Source of the DNA: a virus
Reading direction: 5' to 3' (one strand)
Virus record (IMG/VR): IMGVR_UViG_3300042876_000925
Span: 1 to 42,417 of that record
DNA: 42,417 bases
Part shown: positions 7,431 through 15,308 of the stretch, one piece after another
Position numbering within the stretch: position 1 is the first letter of the stretch
How the letters are laid out: every line of letters starts with the position of its first letter
Position numbers and translations under genes: made by a program
Notes under the pieces: model-generated
Told to the model about the DNA's origin: nothing
What the model saw: only the letters and a program-made list of their open reading frames with translations
Databases searched by the model: none

Positions 7431-7849
7431 GGCCGCTCGGGTTGGAACTCGCGGAACCACGGCGGCGGCACCTTGAGCGTGAAAATCGACCGCCCCGACG
7501 CGGCATCCTCGGGCTTTACGTTGCAATCCCACACCGACTTGCCTCGGTTCGACAGCGTGTAGCGGAGCAGCGGCGCGATCAGTTCGGCCCAACCGCTCGG
7601 CAGGACGGTTCCATCGTATCGCTCCTTCGCCGCCGCGAGCCTGCGGAGTTTCGCTAGTGCTTGGGCGCGGAGTTCGTCCCCCATCTCGTTCCACTCGACG
7701 ACCCGCTTCCAGGAGTGCCGCCGCGCCCCCCCCGAGGCGCGGCGGCTTCCCCTCCCAACCGGCGCGCTCACTGGCGCACCGGAGATCTCGTTTGCGCGCG
7801 GGAGCGGCACCGCTCCGCGGCTGTGTCTGGCGTCAGCGACGGCCTTCAT
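7427..7849 (-). CDS. Unrecognised early protein
   Basis: 140 residues if the ATG at 7849 is used, which is one base after the upstream stop. An internal ATG at 7684 would remove a low-complexity Arg/Ser/Ala-rich N-terminus of 55 residues and leave the better ordered part (helical start, then YTLSNRGKSVWDCNVKPEDA and a Pro-Trp-Phe-rich end). The end overlaps the next gene by ATGA. The function is unknown. Confidence 0.55.
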   Translation of the reverse strand: MKAVADARHSRGAVPLPRANEISGAPVSAPVGRGSRRASGGARRHSWKRVVEWNEMGDELRAQALAKLRRLAAAKERYDGTVLPSGWAELIAPLLRYTLSNRGKSVWDCNVKPEDAASGRSIFTLKVPPPWFREFQPERP

Positions 7850-7850
7850 C

Positions 7851-8117
7851 TCACGCGGCCGCCTCGAGTTGTCCGGACGTCCGGACCGCCGCCGGGGGCG
7901 GGACCGTCGCCGCCACCATCCGCGCGTAACCGCGGAGGCCGATCCGCGTCGCCGTCGAGCCGCGCGGGAGGCGCATCCCGTGGGCTCGTGCGATCCTCAG
8001 CGCGTGCGCCTCGTCGCGGGCCTGGGCGTTGCAGACATGCGAAAGCCCGCCATTCGAGGCGGGCTTATACACCGCGAAGTAGTCGGTCGCGGCTCCGTTC
8101 GTGGTCGTCATGCTCAT
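7851..8117 (-). CDS. Small unrecognised early protein
   Basis: 88 residues. It opens Met-Ser-Met-Thr-Thr-Thr, so ATG at 8117 or 8111 are both possible. The core (YFAVYKPASNGGLSHVCNAQ, then a helix DEAHALRIARAHG) resembles compact alpha/beta phage proteins. The 16-base palindrome GTCCGGACGTCCGGAC falls near its 3' end. It is the second gene of the leftward early operon. Confidence 0.55.
   Translation of the reverse strand: MSMTTTNGAATDYFAVYKPASNGGLSHVCNAQARDEAHALRIARAHGMRLPRGSTATRIGLRGYARMVAATVPPPAAVRTSGQLEAAA
7871..7886. repeat. 16-base perfect palindrome
   Basis: GTCCGGACGTCCGGAC is its own reverse complement. An identical copy is found at 40726-40741. Degenerate copies centred on GACGTCTGGA occur at 3057-3074, 15501-15514, 18327-18341 and 29207-29222, with looser ones at 6198-6210 and 34138-34160. 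They lie in unrelated genes or gene junctions. Confidence 0.7.
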
Positions 8118-8131
8118 GGTCGGGTATCGGT

Positions 8132-8350
8132 TCAGGCTGCGCGGGGGGTCGGCCGGATCTCGCCGTTCACCACCGCGAGTTCGCCCGCCAGCAAGCCGGG
8201 CAGCGTGCTCCGGAGCGCCGCTTGCGCGATGGCCGTCTTCTTCATGCCGGTTTGCTCGGCGAACCGCTCCAGCGGCTCCGCGAGGTCTTTAGGTAGTTGG
8301 ATGGTCGCGGCGATCTGCCGGATCCGCTTCGGTTTCGTCCTCCCGCTCAT
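8132..8350 (-). CDS. Ribbon-helix-helix regulator, leftward
   Basis: 72 residues. The basic N-terminus, a strand of alternating polar and hydrophobic residues (IAATIQLPKDLAEPLERFAE), then QTGMKKTAIAQAALRSTLPGLL fit a CopG/Arc-type ribbon-helix-helix dimer. Such proteins bind short operator repeats and often repress their own promoter. It is the first gene of the leftward early operon and faces another ribbon-helix-helix gene across the control region, so the two may form the lysis-lysogeny switch. Confidence 0.7.
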   Translation of the reverse strand: MSGRTKPKRIRQIAATIQLPKDLAEPLERFAEQTGMKKTAIAQAALRSTLPGLLAGELAVVNGEIRPTPRAA

Positions 8351-8360
8351 GTGGTAGACG

Positions 8361-8387
8361 TTTTAAGACACGGTCTAGCGTCGTCAA
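8361..8387 (-). promoter_or_regulatory. Candidate leftward early promoter
   Basis: On the minus strand TTGACG (8382-8387) is followed after 15 bases by TTAAAA (8361-8366), about 11 bases before the first start codon of the early operon. The short spacer makes it a weak match. TAGAC (8355-8359) and GTCTA (8373-8377) form an inverted pair overlapping it, a possible operator. The facing rightward promoter was not identified in 8391-8449. Confidence 0.35.
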
Positions 8388-8449
8388 ACTAAAAAAGGCA
8401 TTGCCAGTCACTTTTTTTTGGCGGAACGTTTGCGCGGGACCAGACACCG

Positions 8450-8830
8450 ATGAAAAAGCCCCGCCCTCAACTCAACGTTCGCCTCTCCCCCGATCTCCGC
8501 GAACCACTCGAACGCGCTTGCGAAAAGACCGGTCTCGACGCAGCCACCGTCGCCCGCGCCTGCATCCAAGCATTCATCGAGGAAGTCGAAGCCACCGGCG
8601 AAATCCGGTTGCCTCTCTCGATCATCCCGAAATCAAAAAAGCCGCAGCCCCCCCAGACACCGGGCAGCGCCACCGCTTCTGCCAGCGATGCAGCGGGCGA
8701 CGCCACGCGCCGCAGCGCCCGGCCTTCCTCCTCAACGCCAGCACGCGGGAGCCGGATCAAACCGTCCCCTCAGTCTGGGAGTCCGTCTCGCGCCTACTCT
8801 CACACTTCTTCCCACAGCGCTGAAAGGTAG
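8450..8830 (+). CDS. Ribbon-helix-helix regulator, rightward
   Basis: 126 residues. The first 50 residues have the ribbon-helix-helix pattern: RPQLNVRLSPDLREPLERAC, then KTGLDAATVARACIQAFIEEV. The C-terminal 70 residues are a Ser/Pro/Ala-rich disordered tail. It starts a rightward operon that continues with the secreted protein and the integrase, and faces the leftward regulator at 8350. A repressor or integration-control role fits the location. No strong ribosome-binding site precedes the ATG. Confidence 0.7.
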   Translation: MKKPRPQLNVRLSPDLREPLERACEKTGLDAATVARACIQAFIEEVEATGEIRLPLSIIPKSKKPQPPQTPGSATASASDAAGDATRRSARPSSSTPARGSRIKPSPQSGSPSRAYSHTSSHSAER

Positions 8831-8833
8831 CCC

Positions 8834-9616
8834 ATGCGAGCCGTCGCCGTCGCCACCCTCTGCGCCCTCGTCTTCATCGGCCCCGCTTGCGGCCAGAACC
8901 TCGCCTACCCAAACGCGCCGTTCCCGCACAGCGTCGACGAAACACCCGCGCACTTCGCGAAACTCATCGCGGCCGCCAACCCGCCGGCCCGCGACCAGTT
9001 CGAAACCGAGGCCGAATACAAGGCGCGGACGAAGCCTCCGGCGGAACTCTTCGGCGTGCGCTACTTCGCCATCTCCGAAAAGGCCGCCTACGCCTACGAC
9101 ATCCCAACGGAGACGCTCACTGTCCAGGCTGGCGACTACGACGACGACCGCCGCGGCGAGAAGTCCGACCTCATGCGGATGCCCCAGCTCCGGCTGAGCA
9201 CCAGCATCGACGACAACGGCACCCGCAAAGCCCAGAACGGTTACGGCGCCTCGGTCACTGTCCGCGAATTCGAGTCGCGGGACTACAGCATCGCGTGTGT
9301 CTCCACCACCGTCGGCCAGCTCGCGCGGCCCCCGATCGAGCCAGACCAAGCGAAGAAGCGGCGCGGCCTCACGATGCGGATCAAACTGCCGCGCGACGCC
9401 GCCAAGGAACTCGCCCCCAACCTCAAAATGATCTGCGGGGTCAAGTTCGGGCCGCGATCGGTACAGGCCAAACACATCACCGAGCGCGTCTCGCCGACCT
9501 TCGACAACCCGATCGACGCCACCATGCAAATCTACTCCGCCGCCGGCGACGTCGTCTCCCTCCACGTCGTCGACAGCCGCACCAACACGGAAATCGCCCG
9601 GTGGGCCAAGCCGTGA
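8834..9616 (+). CDS. Secreted protein of unknown function
   Basis: 260 residues. The first 20 residues form a typical signal peptide (VAVATLCALVFIGPACG, then Gln), so the product should be exported to the periplasm. The mature part has mixed strands and helices and contains DQFETEAEYKAR, a motif seen in several periplasmic proteins of unknown function. There are two Cys in the mature protein. GAAAGG lies before the start, three bases after the regulator stop. Its stop overlaps the integrase start as GTGA. A lysogenic-conversion (moron) gene is plausible. Confidence 0.7.
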   Translation: MRAVAVATLCALVFIGPACGQNLAYPNAPFPHSVDETPAHFAKLIAAANPPARDQFETEAEYKARTKPPAELFGVRYFAISEKAAYAYDIPTETLTVQAGDYDDDRRGEKSDLMRMPQLRLSTSIDDNGTRKAQNGYGASVTVREFESRDYSIACVSTTVGQLARPPIEPDQAKKRRGLTMRIKLPRDAAKELAPNLKMICGVKFGPRSVQAKHITERVSPTFDNPIDATMQIYSAAGDVVSLHVVDSRTNTEIARWAKP

Positions 9617-10878
9617 AGGCCCCGCGGATCCGCACCAACGAAAGCCGCATCCGGATCGGCTCCATCGAGTTCCGCGTCTGGAAATTCGCCGACGGCCGCG
9701 TCGCGTTCGACTACCACGACGGCTCCAAGCGCAAGGTCGTCCGCAAAACCACCCTCGCGAAACTGCGCGCCGCCGCCGAGACCGTCGCCATCTCGCTCGC
9801 AAACGCCGAGACCGCCGCCCTCGACCTCACCGCCGAAGATCGGCGGATCTACATCGCAGCGCGCCACCACCTCCGCCCGATCGGAATCGCGGTCGACGCC
9901 ATGTGCCGCGATGCCGCCGAGGCGGCAAAGATCACCCCAGGCGTCCCGCTCGTCACCCTCGCGCGGTTCTACGCCGGCCACCATCCCGGCGTGGAGCAGA
10001 TCCCGCCCACCGGCGAACTCTTGGCCCGCATGATCGCCGACCTCACCGAATGCGGCCGCAGCGAAAAGTACCTTCGCGACCTGAGGCGCGACCTCGCGAA
10101 ATTCGCCGCCCAATGCCCGGACCTCACCGCTGCCACCGACGAAGACATCCGGGCGCATCTCCGATCGCTGCCCGTCGGCCCGCGCCGGCGCGACAACATC
10201 CGCGACGGCATCGTCCGCCTCTTCCGCTACGCCCGCGAAAAGAAGTTCTTGGCTGAGAACCGCCGCACGGTCGCCGAGGCCGTCGTCCGGCTCAAACCCG
10301 GAACCGAAGTCACCACTTACACCCCGACCGAGATCCGCGCCCTCCTCGAACACATCGAGCGGGAGTGGATCCCGTGGATGGCCATCGCAGCGTTCGCTGG
10401 TTTGCGGACCAGCGAGATATTCCGACTGCAATGGTCCTCCGTGAAGTGGGGCCAATCATGCATCGCCGTGCCCCGGAAAGTGGCGCGGAAAGTCCGCATC
10501 TCCCGGCTGGTTCCTCTCCCCGAGAACCTAGCCCGGTGGCTTGCGCCTTGGCGCGACGCCACCGGGCCGCTTTACCCTCACGAGAGCTGGAAAAAGCTCG
10601 AGTACCGCCACCTGCGGGCAATCGGAGCCGTCTGCGAGGCCACCGGCATCCAATGGCGAAACAACGCCCTGCGTCACTCCTACGGCTCGCACCGCCTCGC
10701 CGTAGTGAAAAGCTTCGCCCAGGTAGCGATGGAAATGGGGAACAGCGAAGCGAAGGTCCGCGAACACTACAACGACCCCAAGCCCGAGGCCGAAGCGCAC
10801 GATTACTTTTCGATCACCCCGCCCGATCTCGCCGCCAACGTCCTGCAACTCCCGCTCGGGATTCGATTTGGCGGGTGA
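9613..10878 (+). CDS. int: Tyrosine recombinase (phage integrase)
   Basis: 421 residues from the GTG at 9613, which overlaps the upstream stop. An upstream open frame is only read-through. The N-terminal part looks like an arm- and core-binding region (residues about 105-205). The catalytic domain shows Arg265 (AGLRTSEIF), Asn351-Ala-Leu-Arg354 followed by His-Ser, and nucleophile Tyr386 (REHYND). The usual HxxR histidine is Asn here, a variant I associate with some integrases of this type. The att-like site lies about 145 bases downstream. It should catalyse site-specific integration at a tRNA gene. Confidence 0.9.
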   Translation: MKAPRIRTNESRIRIGSIEFRVWKFADGRVAFDYHDGSKRKVVRKTTLAKLRAAAETVAISLANAETAALDLTAEDRRIYIAARHHLRPIGIAVDAMCRDAAEAAKITPGVPLVTLARFYAGHHPGVEQIPPTGELLARMIADLTECGRSEKYLRDLRRDLAKFAAQCPDLTAATDEDIRAHLRSLPVGPRRRDNIRDGIVRLFRYAREKKFLAENRRTVAEAVVRLKPGTEVTTYTPTEIRALLEHIEREWIPWMAIAAFAGLRTSEIFRLQWSSVKWGQSCIAVPRKVARKVRISRLVPLPENLARWLAPWRDATGPLYPHESWKKLEYRHLRAIGAVCEATGIQWRNNALRHSYGSHRLAVVKSFAQVAMEMGNSEAKVREHYNDPKPEAEAHDYFSITPPDLAANVLQLPLGIRFGG

Positions 10879-10915
10879 TCCGCCCCCGATCGCGGGCGGA
10901 TTCTGGTAACAAAAC

Positions 10916-11113
10916 GGCACAGTTCGCGCGCCGCTGAACGCCCTCCCGCCGGACAAACCACCCCGCGCCGTCGCCGGAACCCGGCTTGCGTCTCTGTATC
11001 TCCCCCGTTTGGCGGAAATTGAATGGTGCTCGGGGCGGGACTTGAACCCGCGTCTTTTACTCTGTTGGGAGGTGGGCGGAGGGGGCGGTGGCACAGAAAT
11101 GGCACAGTTCGCG
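10916..11113. other. Candidate phage attachment site (attP) with tRNA 3' end
   Basis: On the minus strand 11024-11052 reads as the end of a tRNA: T-arm GCGGG-TTCAAGT-CCCGC, acceptor strand CCCGAGC, then ACCA. The rest of the tRNA is absent. The 13-base direct repeat GGCACAGTTCGCG flanks it at 10916-10928 and 11101-11113, with a partial third copy (GGCACAG) at 11090-11096. This is the layout of an att core with integrase arm sites, just downstream of the integrase gene. The acceptor sequence fits a tRNA starting GCTCGGG; the amino acid is uncertain. Confidence 0.7.
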
Positions 11114-11177
11114 GAGGGAGTCTTATGACGCCCTAAACGGTGGCGTTGGCATTGCGGGGACACTATAAGGCATTGCC

Positions 11178-14000
11178 ATGCCTACCCTCCTGACTTGGAA
11201 CGAGGTCCGCAGTCGGGCGATCCGCTTCTCCAGAGATTGGGCGGAGGCCACGGACGAGGAACGGGATAAACAGTCGTTCTGGAACGATTTCTTCGATGTG
11301 TTCGGGGTGCCACGCCGAAGCGTGGCGGTTTTCGAGCACGCGGTCGCTACGGCGAAGGGGTCCTACGGGTTCCTCGACCTTTTCTGGCCCGGGGTGCTGC
11401 TCGTGGAACACAAGAGCGCGGGGGCGTCGCTGGCGAAGGCGGAGTCGCAGGCGTTCCGATACCTCGAGGATTTGGCTCGATCCGGGTCTCACGACCAGCT
11501 CCCAAGGTGGGTGATCGTTTGCGATTTCGCCCGGTTCGCGCTCTACGATCTGGAGCCGGACGATCAGCGCGATTTGCCGCTGTTCGATACGGGACGGCCG
11601 TACCGGTTGGTCGAGTTCGAGCTGCGGGAACTGCACCGCCACGCCCGCGAGTTCGCATTCATCAAGGGGGAGAAGCCGGTGCGGCTCGATCCGGAGGATC
11701 CGGCGAACCTGAAGGCGACGCAGCTCCTCGCGGATCTCCACGACGCGATTCAGACGACGGGGTACGACGGGCACGATCTCGAACGGTATCTGGTCCGCCT
11801 GCTGTTCTGCTTTTTCGCGGAGGACACGGGGATTTTCGAGCCGGGGTGTTTCACGAACCTGATCGCGCTGTCGCGGGCGGACGGGGCGGATACCGGGCTG
11901 CGACTGGCCCAGCTCTGGGACGTGCTGAACACGGACCCGGAACGACGGCAGCGGAATCTCGACGAGGATCTCGCGGCGTTCCCGTGGGTGAACGGGGGTC
12001 TTTTCGCAGAGAACCTGCGGGTGTGCCAGTTCGACAAGGGGCTGCGGAATGCTCTGGTCGCGTGCACTCAGTTCCACTGGGCGAAGATCAGCCCGGCGGT
12101 TTTCGGCAGCTTGTTCCAGGGGGTGATGGACGACCGGCAGCGGCGGCAGATCGGGGCGCACTACACGAGCGAGCGAGACATCATGAAGGTGCTGCGGTCG
12201 CTCTTTCTCGACGAGCTGCGCGCAGAGCTGGACGCCGCGCTCGCCGACCGCTCGACGAACCGGACCAAACGGCTGAGGGCGTTTCAGGCAAAACTCCGCT
12301 CGATGAAGTTCTTCGACCCCGCGTGCGGGTGCGGCAATTTCTTGATCCTCGCCTACCGGGAGCTGCGCCGCCTCGAAAACGAGGTGCTGGTCGCCATCCA
12401 CGGGACAGGAATCGCGGATATGTACGACGTCCGAAACATGGCGCTCGTGGACGTGGACCAATTCTACGGGATCGAGATCGGGGAATGGCCGGCGCGCATC
12501 GCGGAGGTGGGGCTTTGGCTAACGGACCACCAGTGCAACGTGGAGCTCGCGGAGGCGCTCGGAACGACTTGCCGCCGCCTACCGCTCAAGGCCGCGCCGA
12601 CGATCCGGATCGGGAACGCGCTGAGGGTCGATTGGCAGGAGTTTTTGCGGCCGACGGATGACGTGCTGGTTTTCGGAAACCCGCCGTTCGTGGGGGGGAA
12701 GTACCAAACGCAACCTCAACGGGATGATATGGCGGCGGTGGCCGCAGGCGTCGAGAACGCGGGCCTGCTCGATTACGTCTGCGGGTGGTACCTCAAAGCG
12801 GCCGAGTACACCCGGGGAACGCGCATCCGGTGCGCCTTCGTCTCGACCAACAGCATCACCCAGGGCGAGCAGGCGGGGGTGATTTGGAATTACCTTTTCC
12901 AGAGACACGGGATCAAAATTCACTTCGGGCACCGGACCTTCCCGTGGATGAGCGAAGCGCGTGGGCGAGCGCACGTCCACGTCGTAATCATCGGGTTCGC
13001 GGCGTTCGATCACCCCGGAAAGGTCATCTACGACTACGCCGCTGCGGGCTCCGAACCGACGGTGGTGGAGGTCTCCAACATCTCGCCTTACCTGAGCGAA
13101 GGCCCCGACAAAGCCATCACCAACCGATCGACGCCGATCTGTAGTGTGCCCGAGTTGGCGATGGGCAACCAACCCATCGACGGCGGCCACTACCTTTTCA
13201 CGCCAGATGAGAAAATGGCATTTCTGGCATCGGAACCAGCAGCCAAACCCTTTTTCATGCTTTGGCTCGGTGCAGACGAGTTCATCAACGGCATCGAACG
13301 CTGGTATCTGTGGCTCGGTTTGACTCGCCCGGAACAACTCCGGCGACTCCCACAATGCCTCAAGCGGGTCGAAGCTGTCCGTGCTTACAGGCTTGCCAGC
13401 AAACGCAAGCAGACGATCAAGCTCGCCGAGACACCGACGCGATTCCAGACTGAAAACATCCCGAGCGGCCAATACTTAGTGATCCCAGAAGTCAGTTCAG
13501 AACGCCGCCGATACATTCCGTTGGGCTTTCTCGGTCCTGAGGTGCTGTGCAGCAACAAACTGCGGATCATGAGGGACGCCACGATATTCCACTTTGGCGT
13601 TCTCACTTCCGCGATGCACATGGCATGGACCAACGCCGTAACGGGCCGCCTCAAGAGCGACTACCAATACTCTGTGAAGCTCGTTTACAACAACTTCCCT
13701 TGGCCCGCAGAAGTTTCCGAGAAAGATCGCGCCTCCGTCGAGGCATGCGCTCAGGCGGTGCTTGATGCCCGGGCTCAATTTCCCGCTTCAACCCTCGCGG
13801 ACCTGTACGACCCGCTGACCATGCCCGCCCCGCTAGTAAAGGCGCACGCTGCGCTCGATCGCGCGGTGGACCGCTGCTACCGGCCGAAGGCGTTCAACTC
13901 TGACCGAGAGCGGGTGGAGCACCTTTTTGCGATGTACGAGAAGCTGGCCGCCCCGCTGCTGCCGACGAACAAGGCGCGGCGGCAACGGCAACGGACTTGA
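11178..14000 (+). CDS. MmeI-like type IIL/IIG restriction-modification enzyme
   Basis: 940 residues, close to MmeI in length. The nuclease motif Asp67-x9-Glu77-x-Lys79 matches the MmeI D-x9-ExK active site. A helical spacer (about 170-340) follows. The methyltransferase part has motif I DPACGCGNF at 380-388 and NPPF at 501-504. The target-recognition region (about 640-860) and a C-terminal helical part complete the family order. One chain cuts DNA at a distance from its site and methylates one strand at adenine. DNA coding for the target-recognition part appears less GC-rich than the rest, as in exchanged modules. It lies just beyond attP, likely a defence cargo gene. Confidence 0.88.
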   Translation: MPTLLTWNEVRSRAIRFSRDWAEATDEERDKQSFWNDFFDVFGVPRRSVAVFEHAVATAKGSYGFLDLFWPGVLLVEHKSAGASLAKAESQAFRYLEDLARSGSHDQLPRWVIVCDFARFALYDLEPDDQRDLPLFDTGRPYRLVEFELRELHRHAREFAFIKGEKPVRLDPEDPANLKATQLLADLHDAIQTTGYDGHDLERYLVRLLFCFFAEDTGIFEPGCFTNLIALSRADGADTGLRLAQLWDVLNTDPERRQRNLDEDLAAFPWVNGGLFAENLRVCQFDKGLRNALVACTQFHWAKISPAVFGSLFQGVMDDRQRRQIGAHYTSERDIMKVLRSLFLDELRAELDAALADRSTNRTKRLRAFQAKLRSMKFFDPACGCGNFLILAYRELRRLENEVLVAIHGTGIADMYDVRNMALVDVDQFYGIEIGEWPARIAEVGLWLTDHQCNVELAEALGTTCRRLPLKAAPTIRIGNALRVDWQEFLRPTDDVLVFGNPPFVGGKYQTQPQRDDMAAVAAGVENAGLLDYVCGWYLKAAEYTRGTRIRCAFVSTNSITQGEQAGVIWNYLFQRHGIKIHFGHRTFPWMSEARGRAHVHVVIIGFAAFDHPGKVIYDYAAAGSEPTVVEVSNISPYLSEGPDKAITNRSTPICSVPELAMGNQPIDGGHYLFTPDEKMAFLASEPAAKPFFMLWLGADEFINGIERWYLWLGLTRPEQLRRLPQCLKRVEAVRAYRLASKRKQTIKLAETPTRFQTENIPSGQYLVIPEVSSERRRYIPLGFLGPEVLCSNKLRIMRDATIFHFGVLTSAMHMAWTNAVTGRLKSDYQYSVKLVYNNFPWPAEVSEKDRASVEACAQAVLDARAQFPASTLADLYDPLTMPAPLVKAHAALDRAVDRCYRPKAFNSDRERVEHLFAMYEKLAAPLLPTNKARRQRQRT

Positions 14001-14124
14001 CTTGTCGTAGGGTGTTGGCACGCTCGCGTGGTCTGTCGCCACACAACTGCCGCTTCGCTGGCTGTCGCCAACGTCGACCCTCGGCCGAAGTGAGGGCGGC
14101 GAATCATCAATCGGTTAGCTCACG

Positions 14125-14292
14125 ATGTACTTCAAAGTGTTTCAAGGTTCTAACGGCCAGTGGTACTGGTCGATTCGCGGCGGCAACCACGAACGGATGG
14201 CCACGAGCGAGGGATACAAGTCCAAGCAGTCCGCTCTCGACGCTATCGCTGTGGTGAAGCAAGGGGCGGCGAAAGCGCCAATCACGGAATAG
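14125..14292 (+). CDS. DUF1508/YegP-like small protein
   Basis: 55 residues, too short for many gene callers. The pattern Phe-Lys-Val-Phe, then Asn-Gly-Gln-Trp-Tyr-Trp, Ser-Glu-Gly-Tyr, Ser-Lys, and a final helix leading to Ala-Val-Val-Lys matches DUF1508 (UPF0339), a small fold usually present as one or two copies. The function of the family is not established. It follows the restriction-modification gene on the same strand after 124 bases and converges with the endolysin gene, 3 bases away. Confidence 0.75.
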   Translation: MYFKVFQGSNGQWYWSIRGGNHERMATSEGYKSKQSALDAIAVVKQGAAKAPITE

Positions 14293-14295
14293 CGA

Positions 14296-14979
14296 TCAGT
14301 CGCAGGCTTCTACGAGCTGCGCCTCGGCTTCGCGGCGGGCGATGAGGCCGTCGACGCCTTGGCCGCGCCAGTGGCGTTTCATGGCGCGGATCTCGGCGGC
14401 GATCGCGCGGTAGTCGGCCCGGGGGACGAGGGCGCGGATCCGGCGCATTTCGGCTCGGCGCGGGCCGGCGAGGGATGAGCCGCGGTTGAAGACGAGGGAA
14501 ACCAAGGCCCATTGCGCGGGCGGGGCGAGCCGGTCGAGGCCGGGGTAGGTGCGGCAGGCGAGGCCGTAGTACCGCGCGAGGGTGACTCGGGCGAAGACGT
14601 CTTCGGCCGCAGCCCAGGGAATGAGGATGTCGCGCAGGCGGGCGGCTTCGGCGGCGGCGGGGCGGCCGCGGATGCCGGAGACAGCGGCGAGGCGCGGGGC
14701 CGGCGGGACGGCGGCCCAGTCGGACAGGATGACGGGCGGGGAGTTGTAGCCGAGATCGTAGCCGATGCCGACGGTGACTCCGGAGGCGGCTCCGGGCCAG
14801 GTGGGGCGCGCGAGGTGCGAACGGTAGTAGCGTTCCCCTCCCCCGACTTCGTGGTCGAGGATGAGCTGGAAGCCCTGGGCGTCGGGCGGGGGCGGCGGCG
14901 GGAGGGCGACGGCGGCGCGGGACGTCAGCGGCAGAACAAGAGCCAGGAGAAGAGCAGGAGCAAGAATGCGGTGGTGCAT
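14296..14979 (-). CDS. Phage endolysin, lysozyme type, with export signal
   Basis: 227 residues. A hydrophobic N-terminus (ILAPALLLALVLPLTSRA) is a signal peptide or signal-anchor-release segment. The enzyme part starts FQLILDHEVGGGERYY and continues SGVTVGIGYDLGY, the Glu ... Gly-x-Thr-x-Gly-x-Gly arrangement of lysozyme-like muramidases, with Glu near residue 44 as the likely acid. It should cut cell-wall glycan after export. The holin-like gene overlaps its first 55 bases, and the cassette continues upstream with spanin and membrane genes. Confidence 0.75.
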   Translation of the reverse strand: MHHRILAPALLLALVLPLTSRAAVALPPPPPPDAQGFQLILDHEVGGGERYYRSHLARPTWPGAASGVTVGIGYDLGYNSPPVILSDWAAVPPAPRLAAVSGIRGRPAAAEAARLRDILIPWAAAEDVFARVTLARYYGLACRTYPGLDRLAPPAQWALVSLVFNRGSSLAGPRRAEMRRIRALVPRADYRAIAAEIRAMKRHWRGQGVDGLIARREAEAQLVEACD

Positions 14980-15308
14980 GCGTCGAAGATGTCGTCCGCG
15001 AGGCGGGGTTTGGGGGAGTAGACGCCGGAGAGGTTGTCGTCGCCGTAGTCGCCCCGGTAGCCGATGAGGTGGGTCTGGGCGATGCCGGCGAGGGCGATGA
15101 CGAGCAGGGCGCCGCCAAAGTTGTAGGCCCAGCCGGCGATGGCGCCGGGGTCGTCGATGACGGCGCGGCCGGTGAGGAGCGGGAGGAGCTGGACGACGCC
15201 GAAGATGAGGCCGGCCCCGAGGAGGGGGAAGATGTAGATTTCGCGCCAGAAGCCGAGGTGGCGGGCGATGCGGCGAAGGGCGGCGGAAAGGCGGTAGCGC
15301 GGGATCAT
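14925..15308 (-). CDS. Holin-like membrane protein
   Basis: 127 residues from the ATG at 15308, which overlaps the upstream stop as ATGA. Three likely membrane segments are visible: about 25-47 (IYIFPLLGAGLIFGVVQLL), 57-78 and 108-126. A basic N-terminus precedes the first. Size, three segments and position directly before the endolysin, with a 55-base overlap, fit a class I holin that opens the inner membrane at lysis. No sequence family is recognised, so the call rests on topology and context. Confidence 0.6.
   Translation of the reverse strand: MIPRYRLSAALRRIARHLGFWREIYIFPLLGAGLIFGVVQLLPLLTGRAVIDDPGAIAGWAYNFGGALLVIALAGIAQTHLIGYRGDYGDDNLSGVYSPKPRLADDIFDACTTAFLLLLFSWLLFCR

Noticed and set aside
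11024-11100. A complete tRNA gene on the minus strand
   Set aside because: Only the T-arm, acceptor 3' strand and CCA are present. No anticodon arm, D-arm or matching 5' acceptor strand can be found upstream.
11163-12461. 432-codon minus-strand open frame
   Set aside because: It is antisense to the restriction-modification enzyme, whose motifs are unmistakable on the other strand.
12579-13472. 297-codon minus-strand open frame within the restriction-modification gene
   Set aside because: It is antisense to the methyltransferase and recognition domains and has no ribosome-binding site or known motif.
14282-15118. 278-codon minus-strand frame across endolysin and holin genes
   Set aside because: It is Arg/Pro/Ser-rich shadow sequence; the endolysin and holin frames show clear motifs and membrane segments.
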